Shown here: positions 1 to 9,860 of the stretch, in pieces
Numbering within the stretch: the stretch's first letter is position 1
Layout: every line of letters starts with the position of its first letter
Origin: an uncultured Ruminococcus sp.
GTDB taxonomy: Bacteria; Bacillota; Clostridia; Monoglobales; Monoglobaceae
Assembly (NCBI GenBank): GCA_902791425.1
Contig: CADAVS010000002.1
Span: forward strand, 1-45,691
Direction: 5' to 3'
DNA: 45,691 nucleotides
Program-made: the position numbers and the translations under genes
Notes under the pieces: generated by a model
Databases searched by the model: none
What the model saw: the letters and a program-made list of their open reading frames with translations, nothing else
What the model was told of the DNA's origin: nothing

Positions 1-414
1 ATCCTCGTCGGGTTCGGTATCTCCCTGTGACAATCCCGTTGCACAATACACGTGGGTAACCTCATCCGTAAATCCCGGTGACGGATATAAAAAGCCATAA
101 TATTCAAAGTTTTCGGCTGTCATACCTGTTTCTTCTTTCAGTTCTCTTATTCCGCACAAGAAATGCTCCTCACCGTTGTCGAGCTTGCCTGCGGGAATTT
201 CATATATAGCTTTATCAATAGGCTTTCTGTACTGTTTTACAAGTATGATTTCATCATTATCCGTTACGGCAACTACACCTACACCGCCGGGATGCTTAAC
301 AAGCTCCCTTGTTGCAACCTTGCCACCCGGCATTACAACCTTGTCTACATTTAATGTGACTATCTTTCCTTTAAAAATTTCTTCAGTAGAAACTGTTTTT
401 TCTTCATATACCAT
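1..414 (-). CDS. Nudix hydrolase, ADP-ribose pyrophosphatase type (3' part cut by window edge)
   Basis: The reading frame begins at an ATG at 414 behind an AAGGGGTG Shine-Dalgarno and stays open for 138 codons to the window edge, so the C-terminus is missing. The protein has a complete Nudix box: G-K-L-D-N-G-E, seven residues, then RELKEETGM, which fits GX5EX7REUXEEXGU exactly. The N-terminal part (a beta-rich segment, then HPGGVGVVAV and an EIILVKQYRKP-like strand) is typical of the ADP-ribose pyrophosphatase (NudF/YqkG) branch, which hydrolyses ADP-ribose to AMP and ribose 5-phosphate in the cytoplasm. Substrate choice within the Nudix family is inferred from this resemblance only. It follows gdhA in the same direction, with two overlapping hairpins between them. 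Confidence 0.9.
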   Translation of the reverse strand, partial: MVYEEKTVSTEEIFKGKIVTLNVDKVVMPGGKVATRELVKHPGGVGVVAVTDNDEIILVKQYRKPIDKAIYEIPAGKLDNGEEHFLCGIRELKEETGMTAENFEYYGFLYPSPGFTDEVTHVYCATGLSQGDTEPDED

Positions 415-429
415 ATTAACACCCCTTTA

Positions 430-508
430 AATGTCAGATAAACAAACCTGATATACAGGTGTGTTTATCTGACATTTTTGCAGATACAGAAAATCCGTAT
501 CCGCAAAA
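430..508 (-). other. Two overlapping hairpins between gdhA and the Nudix gene
   Basis: Positions 430-476 form an inverted repeat with about 21-base arms (one mismatch) around a 5-base AT loop. A second imperfect hairpin lies at about 471-508, with arms GCGGATAC and GTATCTGC extended by AT pairs. The two share the AATGTC/GACATT segment near 471-476, so on the leftward transcript they cannot both form fully. Neither has a clean U-tract toward the Nudix gene. A terminator for gdhA, an attenuator or a processing site are all possible. Confidence 0.55.
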
Positions 509-533
509 TGTCAAAATTACTAATAAACAACGA

Positions 534-1880
<1,347 letters not shown>

Positions 1881-1947
1881 TTAAAACCTCTCCTTTTATT
1901 TAGATGTTGTGTCAACAGCATCATATATTATAATAAATTTAATTTTT

Positions 1948-3342
1948 TTACTTTGATTTAAGATACTCGTCAATGGCTTGTGCGGCTGACTTGCCTGCAC
2001 CCATTGCCAAGATAACCGTTGCGGCACCCGTAACAGCATCACCGCCTGCCCAGACACCCTCTTTTGAAGTCTCACCGGCTTCATTTTTAGCAACAATACA
2101 ACCTCTTTTGTTTGTTTCAAGGTCCGGTGTTGTTTCTCTGATAAGAGGATTTGGGCTCTGTCCTATAGCTATAATAACTACCTCTGCGTCTACTGTAAAC
2201 TCACTGCCCTCTACGGCTGACGGACGTCTTCTGCCCGACTCATCAGGCTCGCCAAGTTCCATACGGACACACTCAACCTTTTCTGCCCATCCGTCTTCGC
2301 TTCCGATAATTCTGACAGGATTACATAAAACCTTAAAGTCAATGCCCTCTTCCTTTGCGTGATGAATTTCCTCACGTCTTGCAGGCATTTCTTCTTCACT
2401 TCTTCTGTATACAATGCTTACATTTTCAGCACCCATACGCTTTGCTGAACGAGCGGCATCCATTGCAACATTACCTCCGCCGACAACTACTACATTTTTG
2501 CCCATATATATAGGAGTATCATATTCAGGGAAACGGTATGCCTTCATCAAATTAATCCTTGTCAAAACTTCATTTGCGGAATATACGCCATTTAAGCTTT
2601 CGCCCTCAATGTTCATAAAGCTCGGCAAGCCTGCACCTGTTCCTATGAACGCGGCATCAAAGCCTTCCTCATTCAAAAGCTCGTCAACTGACAAAACCTT
2701 ACCGATTACCATATCGGTATGTATTTCTACGCCAAGCTCCTTAAGCTTGTTTATCTCTGTCTGAACTATGCTTTTAGGAAGTCTGAACTCAGGAATACCA
2801 TACATAAGAACTCCGCCTGCAGTGTGAAATGCCTCGAAAACAGACACCTCATATCCCAGCTTTGCCAAGTCGCCTGCACAGGTAAGTCCTGACGGACCTG
2901 CACCGATTATTGCAACCTTTTTTCCGTTTGGCTCGGGCTTTTTCACTTCAGCCTTAACATTCTTCATATACCAATCCGCCGCAAACCTTTCGAGTCTGCC
3001 GATTGCGACAGGCTCACCCTTTATTCCTCTTACACAATATTTTTCGCATTGGCTCTCCTGAGGACAAACTCTGCCGCATACAGCAGGCAATGTACTTGTC
3101 TCGGATATTTTAAGGTATGCTTCTTCAAACTTACCCTCTGCGATTAATGCAATGAATTCAGGAATTTTAACATTTACGGGACAACCGCCCATACAAGGCT
3201 TATTTTTACAGTTTAAGCATCTCTGTGCCTCTTCAACTGCCATCTCCTCTGTATATCCGTAAGACACCTCTTGAAAGTTCTTATTTCTCACATTTGGGTC
3301 TTGTTCGGGCATAGGGACTTTTTGCTGTGACATATTAGGCAT
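1948..3342 (-). CDS. nfnB: NfnB / glutamate-synthase-small-subunit-like flavoprotein
   Basis: The 464-residue protein has the GltD-like layout. The N-terminal domain carries two cysteine groups (CLNCKNKPCMGGCP and CGRVCPQESQCEKYC) that bind [4Fe-4S] clusters. An FAD dinucleotide fold follows (VAIIGAGPSGLTCAGDLA), then a second NADP-type fold (VVVVGGGNVAMDAARSAKRMG) and the C-terminal GGDAVTGAATVILAMGAG motif. Automatic annotation usually calls such proteins gltA or glutamate synthase small subunit. Here no large subunit is nearby, and the gene overlaps the downstream end of nfnA by 8 bases. This points to the NADH-dependent reduced ferredoxin:NADP+ oxidoreductase, an electron-bifurcating complex. 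The start at 3342 has a GAGGG element inside nfnA. Confidence 0.93.
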   Translation of the reverse strand: MPNMSQQKVPMPEQDPNVRNKNFQEVSYGYTEEMAVEEAQRCLNCKNKPCMGGCPVNVKIPEFIALIAEGKFEEAYLKISETSTLPAVCGRVCPQESQCEKYCVRGIKGEPVAIGRLERFAADWYMKNVKAEVKKPEPNGKKVAIIGAGPSGLTCAGDLAKLGYEVSVFEAFHTAGGVLMYGIPEFRLPKSIVQTEINKLKELGVEIHTDMVIGKVLSVDELLNEEGFDAAFIGTGAGLPSFMNIEGESLNGVYSANEVLTRINLMKAYRFPEYDTPIYMGKNVVVVGGGNVAMDAARSAKRMGAENVSIVYRRSEEEMPARREEIHHAKEEGIDFKVLCNPVRIIGSEDGWAEKVECVRMELGEPDESGRRRPSAVEGSEFTVDAEVVIIAIGQSPNPLIRETTPDLETNKRGCIVAKNEAGETSKEGVWAGGDAVTGAATVILAMGAGKSAAQAIDEYLKSK

Positions 3343-4180
3343 TGCTCATTCCCTCCATTCTGCATTTGTGACCTTCTCTTGCCGTTCTCTCCTTTGCAGA
3401 AAACATCTTTGACCTGCGGATAGCCAAGTCAAAATCGACAAGATGTCCGTCAAAGTCAGGACCGTCAACACAGGCAAATTTTGTTTCTCCGCCCACTGTG
3501 ACGCGACAACCGCCGCACATACCTGTTCCGTCAATCATAACAGGATTCATACTTACAATGGTTTTTATGCCATACTTTTTGGTTAATTCGCAAACGGCTT
3601 TCATCATCACAAGAGGACCGATAGCGATAACCAAGTCATACTTTTCGCCGCCTTCGATTAACTCCTCAAGCTTAGCTGTAACAAAACCTTTGTTTCCGTT
3701 TGAGCCGTCATCTGTCATTGTATACAGATTTGTGCAAGCCGCTCTGCATTCATCCTCGATAATAATAATGTCCTTGTTTCTAAAGCCATTAATCATATCC
3801 ACGCGAACACCCATAGAGTTCAGCTTTTTAGCCTGAGGATATGCTATTGCGGTTCCCAATCCGCCGCCAATAACTGCAACATTCTTAACACCCTCAAATT
3901 CTGATGCCTTTCCGAGAGGTCCAACGAAATCCAAAAGGTAATCGCCTTCATTCAATTCGTTCAATCTCTCAGTTGTCATACCAACGATTTGGAAGATAAC
4001 AGTTACCGTTCCCTTCTCGCGATCATAGTCCGCAATGGTAAAAGGAACTCTCTCGCCCTCCTCGTCAATTCTCAAAATTATAAACTGTCCCGGCTCTGCC
4101 TTTTTGGCAATATACGGTGCTTCAACCTCTATCAGCGACACCGAGTCGTTCAGCCGTTCCTTTCTAAGTATTTTATACAA
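3335..4180 (-). CDS. nfnA: NfnA, FAD/NAD-binding [2Fe-2S] subunit
   Basis: About 281 residues in the ferredoxin-NADP reductase fold family (sulfide dehydrogenase beta / dihydroorotate-dehydrogenase electron-transfer-like). Visible features are the FAD-binding PGQFIILR segment, an NAD-binding GGGLGTAIAYPQAK segment and a C-terminal [2Fe-2S] motif (GMCGGCRVTVGGETKFACVDG). With NfnB it would couple NADH and reduced ferredoxin oxidation to NADP+ reduction. An ATG at 4198 opens the frame, but GGAGG at 4190-4194 lies inside that extension and is 9 bases from a TTG at 4180. The TTG gives the family-typical start MYKILRKE, so I chose it. A good promoter lies about 70 bases upstream. Gene order nfnA-nfnB-gdhA. 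Confidence 0.92.
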   Translation of the reverse strand: MYKILRKERLNDSVSLIEVEAPYIAKKAEPGQFIILRIDEEGERVPFTIADYDREKGTVTVIFQIVGMTTERLNELNEGDYLLDFVGPLGKASEFEGVKNVAVIGGGLGTAIAYPQAKKLNSMGVRVDMINGFRNKDIIIIEDECRAACTNLYTMTDDGSNGNKGFVTAKLEELIEGGEKYDLVIAIGPLVMMKAVCELTKKYGIKTIVSMNPVMIDGTGMCGGCRVTVGGETKFACVDGPDFDGHLVDFDLAIRRSKMFSAKERTAREGHKCRMEGMSNA

Positions 4181-4251
4181 TAAAATACACCTCCACATTT
4201 GTTAAGGGCCTTCTTATTTAATAATAAACCCACTTACCCATTATCTAAGTT

Positions 4252-4280
4252 ATTATATCACATTATTATATCTTACGCAA
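4252..4280 (-). promoter_or_regulatory. Sigma-A-type promoter for nfnA-nfnB(-gdhA)
   Basis: On the minus strand TTGCGT (4275-4280) and TATAAT (4252-4257) are separated by 17 bases. The predicted start site lies about 65 bases before the TTG of nfnA. Confidence 0.65.
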
Positions 4281-4330
4281 CTTTTTTATATAATTTTATA
4301 TAAAATTTCTGCATATCTTCTATATTTGTA

Positions 4331-4358
4331 TTGATTTTCTGTGTAAATCATTTATAAT
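4331..4358 (+). promoter_or_regulatory. Sigma-A-type promoter for the comEC-like gene
   Basis: TTGATT (4331-4336) and TATAAT (4353-4358) with 16-base spacing, about 58 bases before the ATG at 4417. It is divergent from the nfn promoter. Confidence 0.6.
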
Positions 4359-4416
4359 AGATGTATAATTATGTAAAATAATCAAGAAACGCAAATATTT
4401 GAGAGAGATTTAATCA

Positions 4417-6033
4417 ATGAATACAAATTATGCAATTTTCAACAAAAGATACTTTTTATTAGGTGCGATTATCTATGTTGTCGCTACATATATTGGATTG
4501 AAATTTGATACTTATTTAATAAAAGACAGCTTGAATGTTTATTACTATTCATTGTGCTATGTAACAGGCTTAACAATTGTATCCTGCACATTATATTTTC
4601 TTCTCCACAAAAACTCCCAAATAATAAGTATCTATTTGGCGGTGCTTATTTTCATTATCGGTTTTGTGAGAGTATACGCTGTCTGCTCAAGCTACAACAA
4701 AAACAATAAAATTATAAACGAAAACCCAAATGTGTGCGGAATTGTAGCGAGCGAGCCAAAGCTCAGCTCCTCAGGTCAAAGCTATGTCGTGGACACAGAT
4801 ATACTATACATTTACAACGGTGACGAAACCATCGCATTAGATAAGCCAATCAGAACTGTCACTTATATCTCAAAAGACTCGGTAAGCTCACCGCCATCTT
4901 TCGGAGATAAATTTAATTGCACATATAGATACGAGCTTAATATGAAGCCCTCCTTCAAGGGTGCATTTGACTATTCACGCTACCTAAAGCAAAACAAGGT
5001 TTGTTACTCAGGATATACATATAACTATAGTGAAACCGACATTCCGAATTACAAGCCCTCACCCTTTAAACGTCTGTGTAGTTTTGGATACAAACTCCGT
5101 TTTGCCGTAAAGGACTCTGTCAAGAGCAATATGTACAACGAAAACGAAGCCGCTCTGCTCAGCGGTATACTTTTGGGAGATGTCAGCGGCTTTTCGGATA
5201 AGTTATATGAATCATATACCGACTCGGGTCTTATTCACATTGCATCTGTTTCGGGAATGCACACCTCATATATTTTTCTTATCATATCAATTATTCTCAC
5301 GCTTATGCGTATACCAAAACGCCTGTTTGCGTTGTTTGCCATTCCTGTTATGACAATTTTTGCAGCTGTTGCCCTTTTTACACCATCAGTAAACAGAGCT
5401 GTTATGATGCTGTCCGTTATGCTATTGTCATACGTATTCAAAAGACAGCACGACAGTCTTACCGCCCTTGCGTTTTCGGCTGTGGCTATTGTATTCAACA
5501 ATCCATACTGCTTGGAAAGCTACAGCTTTATTTTATCATTCAGTGCAACCTTCGGCTTGTTAACATTTGCAGACCCACTTAAAAAAAGACTTTCGTTTGC
5601 AATTCTGTCACCTAAAAACAGGCTTTTGAACAAGCCCGTCACCTATCTTTCATCATATGTTGTAAACTCTGTCAGCTTATCTTTAAGCGGAATAATCGGA
5701 ATATCATATTTTACTGCCAACTTCTTTGGCAGGATAGCCTTCGGCGGAATAATAGGCAATATATTAATATTTCCGGCAGTGGCACTGATTTTAATATTCG
5801 GATTTATTAACAGCTTTGTTTTTCACATATGCAAACCATTGTCACATATAATCGCTGTGTTCGTTCTAAATCCAACGCTTAAATTTACCAACTGCATTGC
5901 AGAATTTTTCTCCAATGATATATTTTCCGTAAAGGCTTTGCGTTCAAACGCAGTATTCTTCATATTTTATATTGTAATATGTTATATAATTTATATATTA
6001 CTAATTCCAAGCAAAAAAGACAGCGAAAAATAA
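4417..6033 (+). CDS. comEC: ComEC/Rec2-family membrane protein lacking the MBL domain
   Basis: The 538-residue protein begins with two or three hydrophobic segments and a soluble beta-rich region (about 90-210, DUF4131-like). The ComEC core follows: ALLSGILLGDVSGFSDKLYES, then GLIHIASVSGMHTSYIF, matching the family motif around L-H-x-x-A-V-S-G-x-H. At least seven further transmembrane stretches run to the C-terminus. ComEC forms the channel that takes single-stranded DNA across the membrane during transformation. Full-length ComEC is usually 700-800 residues with a C-terminal metallo-beta-lactamase nuclease domain. This one ends right after the last membrane helix at a normal stop, with only intergenic repeats downstream, so that domain is absent. 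The Shine-Dalgarno (GAGAGAG) is weak. No comEA or other competence gene is adjacent. Confidence 0.88.
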   Translation: MNTNYAIFNKRYFLLGAIIYVVATYIGLKFDTYLIKDSLNVYYYSLCYVTGLTIVSCTLYFLLHKNSQIISIYLAVLIFIIGFVRVYAVCSSYNKNNKIINENPNVCGIVASEPKLSSSGQSYVVDTDILYIYNGDETIALDKPIRTVTYISKDSVSSPPSFGDKFNCTYRYELNMKPSFKGAFDYSRYLKQNKVCYSGYTYNYSETDIPNYKPSPFKRLCSFGYKLRFAVKDSVKSNMYNENEAALLSGILLGDVSGFSDKLYESYTDSGLIHIASVSGMHTSYIFLIISIILTLMRIPKRLFALFAIPVMTIFAAVALFTPSVNRAVMMLSVMLLSYVFKRQHDSLTALAFSAVAIVFNNPYCLESYSFILSFSATFGLLTFADPLKKRLSFAILSPKNRLLNKPVTYLSSYVVNSVSLSLSGIIGISYFTANFFGRIAFGGIIGNILIFPAVALILIFGFINSFVFHICKPLSHIIAVFVLNPTLKFTNCIAEFFSNDIFSVKALRSNAVFFIFYIVICYIIYILLIPSKKDSEK

Positions 6034-6080
6034 CGATATACACAACACAGTGAGCCTTCAACCAGCTATCGCTGACAAAC

Positions 6081-6132
6081 GGGACGATGTGGGCATCGTC
6101 CCTTACAAATTCGGCAGGAGCAAGCCCCTGCC
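6081..6132. repeat. Dispersed hairpin repeat, copy A, with a second GC-rich hairpin
   Basis: At 6081-6102 the 9-base arms GGGACGATG and CATCGTCCC flank a 4-base loop, followed by TTACAAA. At 6113-6132 a similar unit has arms GGCAGG and CCTGCC followed by CTACATAA. The first hairpin recurs at 22032-22053 and, inverted, at 45412-45433. It lies between the converging comEC and hydE genes and is far more GC-rich than its surroundings. No protein is encoded here. Confidence 0.8.
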
Positions 6133-6171
6133 CTACATAATATAATGAATATTGGATAATTATTAATCATC

Positions 6172-7203
6172 CTACTCAATGGCATCTCCGCGTTCCGATA
6201 CAATCTCGTACCCCACAGACTTGACACGTCTTTCCAAACAGCCTCTACATTCCGCCGCTTCCTCTCCCGTACAAATTTTGTTATCATACAAATCATATAA
6301 CTTTCTTGACTTCACAGGTGACAAATTAGGCATAACAACATTCGCACCTGCCTTCAAACCGAGTTCTCTGCCCTGTGGATGAATTGTTCCAAGTGCAGTG
6401 GTTGCAGGCAACAAAGCTTTAGGGAAGGTCAATCTCAAAACAGACAGCATACGCAAGGTCAGTTCACAGGTTCCCGACTCAAAATTTGCAAACGGGGTAT
6501 CCTTATGCTTTATAAAAGGACCTATCCCTATCATATCAGGCTTAAGCTCCTGCAAAAAACGAATATCGCTTACTAAGTTTTCCGGCTTTTGATAAGGCGA
6601 ACCGACCATAAAACCACTGCCCGTCTGATATCCGATTTTCTTTAAATTGAAAAGGCATTCCTTTCTTTCTCTCAAACTCATATTTTCAGGATGCAGTTTT
6701 TTATAATGTTCCTCCTCGCTTGTTTCGTGTCTTAACAAATATCTGTCCGCACCTGCATCAAACATCTTCTTATAGCTGTCGTAACTCCTCTCCCCAAGGG
6801 ACAATGTTATTGCACATTCGGGATATCTGTACTTAATCTCTTTTATTATTTCACACATTACATCATCTGTGTAATACGTGTCCTCTCCGCCCTGCAAAAC
6901 AAAAGTTCTGAACCCAAGCTCATATCCATTTTCACAGCAGGCATAGATATCTTCTTTTGACAAACGATATCGCTCTGCACACTTGTTCGACCTTCTTATT
7001 CCGCAATACAGACAATCGTTTTTGCAATAGTTTGAAATTTCAATCAATCCACGCAAAAAAACCTTCTTGCCATAATACTTTTGCCTTACCTCTTCTGCGG
7101 AATTATATAAATATTGTACATCTATATCCTCGGTAATCAATTTTAAATATTCTTTATCAGACAGATTGTTTTCATTTTTAAGCTTATCTATTATACTTCT
7201 CAT
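6172..7203 (-). CDS. hydE: [FeFe]-hydrogenase H-cluster maturase, radical SAM
   Basis: A 343-residue radical SAM enzyme. The [4Fe-4S]-binding CX3CX2C is at residues 60-67 (CKNDCLYC), positions close to those known in Thermotoga HydE. FVLQGGEDTYY, an SLGE segment and the C-terminal CX7CX2C of the optional second cluster (C-TGEEAAE-C-RG-C) are HydE-specific. HydE acts with HydG and HydF to build the diiron part of the H-cluster of [FeFe] hydrogenases. BioB and PylB are related, but the C-terminal cluster and motifs fit HydE best. The frame is open upstream to 7251, but AAAGGAGGA at 7207-7215 places the start at the ATG at 7203. HydF, HydG and the hydrogenase are not in this window. The ftsZ terminator separates it from the dcw cluster. 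Confidence 0.92.
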   Translation of the reverse strand: MRSIIDKLKNENNLSDKEYLKLITEDIDVQYLYNSAEEVRQKYYGKKVFLRGLIEISNYCKNDCLYCGIRRSNKCAERYRLSKEDIYACCENGYELGFRTFVLQGGEDTYYTDDVMCEIIKEIKYRYPECAITLSLGERSYDSYKKMFDAGADRYLLRHETSEEEHYKKLHPENMSLRERKECLFNLKKIGYQTGSGFMVGSPYQKPENLVSDIRFLQELKPDMIGIGPFIKHKDTPFANFESGTCELTLRMLSVLRLTFPKALLPATTALGTIHPQGRELGLKAGANVVMPNLSPVKSRKLYDLYDNKICTGEEAAECRGCLERRVKSVGYEIVSERGDAIE

Positions 7204-7231
7204 ATGTCCTCCTTTCACAAAAACGCAAGCA

Positions 7232-7265
7232 CAAAAATAACGCAGCCTCACACTGAAGCTGCGTT
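7232..7265 (-). terminator. Intrinsic terminator after ftsZ
   Basis: Minus-strand hairpin with arms AACGCAGC and GCTGCGTT (7239-7265), followed by a T-rich tail (ATTTTTG). It closes the dcw transcript before hydE. Confidence 0.8.
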
Positions 7266-7322
7266 AAATAGCTTACAACTGTAATTCACAGATAAATTTC
7301 CGACTATTCTTACAGCGAATGT

Positions 7323-8471
7323 CTATCTGTTTCGACGAAGGAACACAGGCACGTCAATACCGTCATCCTCACCAAACTTGTTAAAAGCACCTGTAGGCTT
7401 GTCCGCAGGAGTAGTATTCCCCTGAGCGTTAGGTGAAGCAGTTGCACCTGATGCACTCTTTCCGTTACCAAATCTGCTTAAAAAGCTGTCAAATGAAGAG
7501 TCATTATTTGACGGAACATTGCCTTTAAATCCTGTAGCGATAACCGTAATCTGAATTTCATCACCAAGACTCTCGTCAACGATAGCACCGATTATGATGT
7601 TTGCATCATCATCAGCAGCCTCCTCAACAAGCTCAGCCGCAGTCTTAACCTCAAGAATACCCAGGTCAGCACCGCCTGTAACATTGAGGATTACACCCTT
7701 TGCGCCTTCAATTGTTGTTTCAAGCAGCGGGCTATGTATAGCCTTTTTAGCAGCCTCTTCCGCACGGGTTTCGCCGCTTGCACGTCCGATACCCATATGA
7801 GCAAAGCCTGTGTCCTTCATAATGGTCTTGATATCAGCAAAGTCAAGACTGATAAGACCCGGGCGAGAAATAAGGTCAGATATACCCTGAACACCTTGTC
7901 TTAAAATATCGTCTGCCATACGGAATGACTCTGTAAGCGGAGTTCTGTTTTCAGCAACCTCAAGAAGCTTATCATTAGGGATTACAACCAAGGTGTCCAC
8001 TGCACCCATAAGGTTGTTAATACCTTCGTTACTGTTGGTCTGTCTAACCTTACCTTCAAACCAGAACGGCTTTGTAACTATACCTACTGTCAAAACTCCC
8101 ATTTCCTTTGCAATCTCTGCAACGATAGGAGCAGCACCTGTACCCGTACCGCCGCCCATACCGGCTGTAACAAATACCATATCGGCACCCTTGATAGCCT
8201 GTGCGATTTCGTCACGGCTTTCCTCTGCTGCCTTTCTTCCGATTTCGGGAACGGCACCTGCACCAAGCCCCTTTGTAATCTTTTCGCCTATCTGAATTTT
8301 CTGTGATGCAGCAGAAAGTGTCAAATCCTGCTTATCGGTATTTACCGCAATAAATTCAACACACTTAACGTCTGCCTCTATCATTCTGTTAACGGCATTA
8401 TTACCGCCGCCGCCTACACCTATAACCTTAATTTGTGCAGGATTAGTGTTTTCTGTATCAAATTGGAACAC
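7323..8471 (-). CDS. ftsZ: Cell division GTPase FtsZ
   Basis: 382 residues. The tubulin-like GTPase domain shows [15 protein letters not shown] near the N-terminus, the signature GGGTGTG at 106-112, and the T7 loop SLDFADI at about 208-214. A Ser/Asn/Thr-rich linker of about 50 residues follows, then the conserved C-terminal peptide [11 protein letters not shown], the docking site for FtsZ partners. FtsZ polymerises into the Z-ring that recruits the divisome. The T7-loop position that is usually Asn (E. coli N207) is Ser here, while both catalytic aspartates (D210, D213) are kept. The start is a GTG at 8471 behind AGGGGG. It is the last gene of the dcw cluster. No ftsA precedes it; a 208-base gap with its own promoter separates it from ftsQ. 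Confidence 0.98.
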   Translation of the reverse strand: MFQFDTENTNPAQIKVIGVGGGGNNAVNRMIEADVKCVEFIAVNTDKQDLTLSAASQKIQIGEKITKGLGAGAVPEIGRKAAEESRDEIAQAIKGADMVFVTAGMGGGTGTGAAPIVAEIAKEMGVLTVGIVTKPFWFEGKVRQTNSNEGINNLMGAVDTLVVIPNDKLLEVAENRTPLTESFRMADDILRQGVQGISDLISRPGLISLDFADIKTIMKDTGFAHMGIGRASGETRAEEAAKKAIHSPLLETTIEGAKGVILNVTGGADLGILEVKTAAELVEEAADDDANIIIGAIVDESLGDEIQITVIATGFKGNVPSNNDSSFDSFLSRFGNGKSASGATASPNAQGNTTPADKPTGAFNKFGEDDGIDVPVFLRRNR

Positions 8472-8598
8472 TGTTTTTTCCCCCTATCTATATTGCAGTT
8501 TGAAGTCCTTTTAAATGCTTGTCCATATGCACACAGACTATTTAAGACCTCTCCGCTATAATTCCGACACTACTTGTCTATAACATACTTCTTTGTAT

Positions 8599-8626
8599 AT
8601 TATACCACGAAATTTTATTTTGTAAA
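8599..8626 (-). promoter_or_regulatory. Promoter for ftsZ
   Basis: Minus-strand TTTACA (8621-8626) and TATAAT (8599-8604) with 16-base spacing, about 125 bases before the GTG of ftsZ. It suggests that FtsZ is also made independently of the long dcw transcript. Confidence 0.6.
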
Positions 8627-8679
8627 GATAATTTTCAAACTTTTTAAAAAAATGTTACATTTTTGTTACACAGAGAATT

Positions 8680-9840
8680 CTATTCTTCGTCATCTATGTT
8701 TCTCACGCCATTTGATTGCACAACCGTTGTGTTGCTCTCATCCTCTGTATCTTCGTCTGCTTCATCACTTTCATCACTGCTATTGTTTTTTGATTTGCTG
8801 CTTTCGCTATTCTCTTCATCATCAGAAGAAGATGTGTTCGTTGTCTTTTTCTTTTCAGCAACACGCTGTTTGCCGTCCTCACGAGGTCTGACATATATGT
8901 CATCGCCTGTGTAGTCGAGTATTGCAACCTCATAAGCAGAAATCTTATTGTTTATAACCTCTGCCATAAATTTCGCACGATAATCTATATTGTCAGCATC
9001 TCCCAACATTATATCAAGTCTGTTTTCTATTATCAGCCTTATATTCATCAAATCGGTTACATCAATATATGTGGATTTTTGCAGCAAACCGCTGTTTTGA
9101 AGAGCAACGCAAATACTAATCAACTTATCCAGCTTTTCCTCGTCGCCGCATTTCACTTTTTTCCCCTCTGTTGCCTCAGACAGCTCTATTCCCGATATTA
9201 ACGGAATATTCATTATATTAACATCTGTTGCCTGCTCCCCGTTATCAGATTGATTTTCCTGTTCACCCTTTTCATCATTTGAACTATTGCCCTCTGTATC
9301 CTCAATATCTTTTGTACTATCATCAGAGTTCTTGTTCTCTGAACTGTTTTCCTCATTTTTTTGAACTTCGTCATCAAATTTCGGTGTGTAGGCTTGAATA
9401 ATTTTAGATACAACATCGTCATTTTCAATTTTAACCACAAGCTTTTCAGCATCTAACGCAATGATTTCATTATTAACAGGAATGTAAGCCAGAGGTGCTC
9501 TCTCCTCTACCGATATGCATATGCGATTAGGGAAAACCCTCTGTATCTTTACATCCTTAACCATAGGCATTTTATTTATGTTTCTGCTCGCCTTGCCGAT
9601 ATGTGTCAAAAATATATTTTTACCTGTCTGAAGTTGTGCGGTATTCATTATGTCCTCAGTCTTTACATTGACATTTCCCTCGCAGTATACTTCGGCAACA
9701 TTAAGTCCCGGTGCCATTAACACACCTGCCGCAACAACTGTCAGAACAAGAACCGTTATTAATATTCCAAGCCGTGCCGCAAACGGCATTCTTCCTTGCC
9801 TGCTTCTTTCAGCAGTTCTTCTTTTGTTGCTCCTGCTCAC
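8680..9840 (-). CDS. ftsQ: FtsQ/DivIB cell division protein with acidic inserts
   Basis: About 386 residues. A basic N-terminal tail is followed by one transmembrane helix (about 22-42) and a POTRA domain (VAEVYCEGNVNVKTEDI onward, about 45-115), then a beta domain. FtsQ/DivIB bridges FtsL and partners at the division site. Two low-complexity stretches rich in Asp, Glu, Ser and Asn interrupt or extend it: about 155-205 inside the extracellular domain and about 330-386 as the C-terminal tail. Both are very acidic, unlike most homologues of about 250-300 residues. A TTG at 9864 and an ATG at 9858 are possible starts, but GGAGG at 9849-9853 is placed 8 bases from a GTG at 9840, the likely start. 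The preceding murA ends 20 bases upstream. Confidence 0.9.
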   Translation of the reverse strand: MSRSNKRRTAERSRQGRMPFAARLGILITVLVLTVVAAGVLMAPGLNVAEVYCEGNVNVKTEDIMNTAQLQTGKNIFLTHIGKASRNINKMPMVKDVKIQRVFPNRICISVEERAPLAYIPVNNEIIALDAEKLVVKIENDDVVSKIIQAYTPKFDDEVQKNEENSSENKNSDDSTKDIEDTEGNSSNDEKGEQENQSDNGEQATDVNIMNIPLISGIELSEATEGKKVKCGDEEKLDKLISICVALQNSGLLQKSTYIDVTDLMNIRLIIENRLDIMLGDADNIDYRAKFMAEVINNKISAYEVAILDYTGDDIYVRPREDGKQRVAEKKKTTNTSSSDDEENSESSKSKNNSSDESDEADEDTEDESNTTVVQSNGVRNIDDEE

Positions 9841-9860
9841 TATTTTATCCTCCTGCATAC

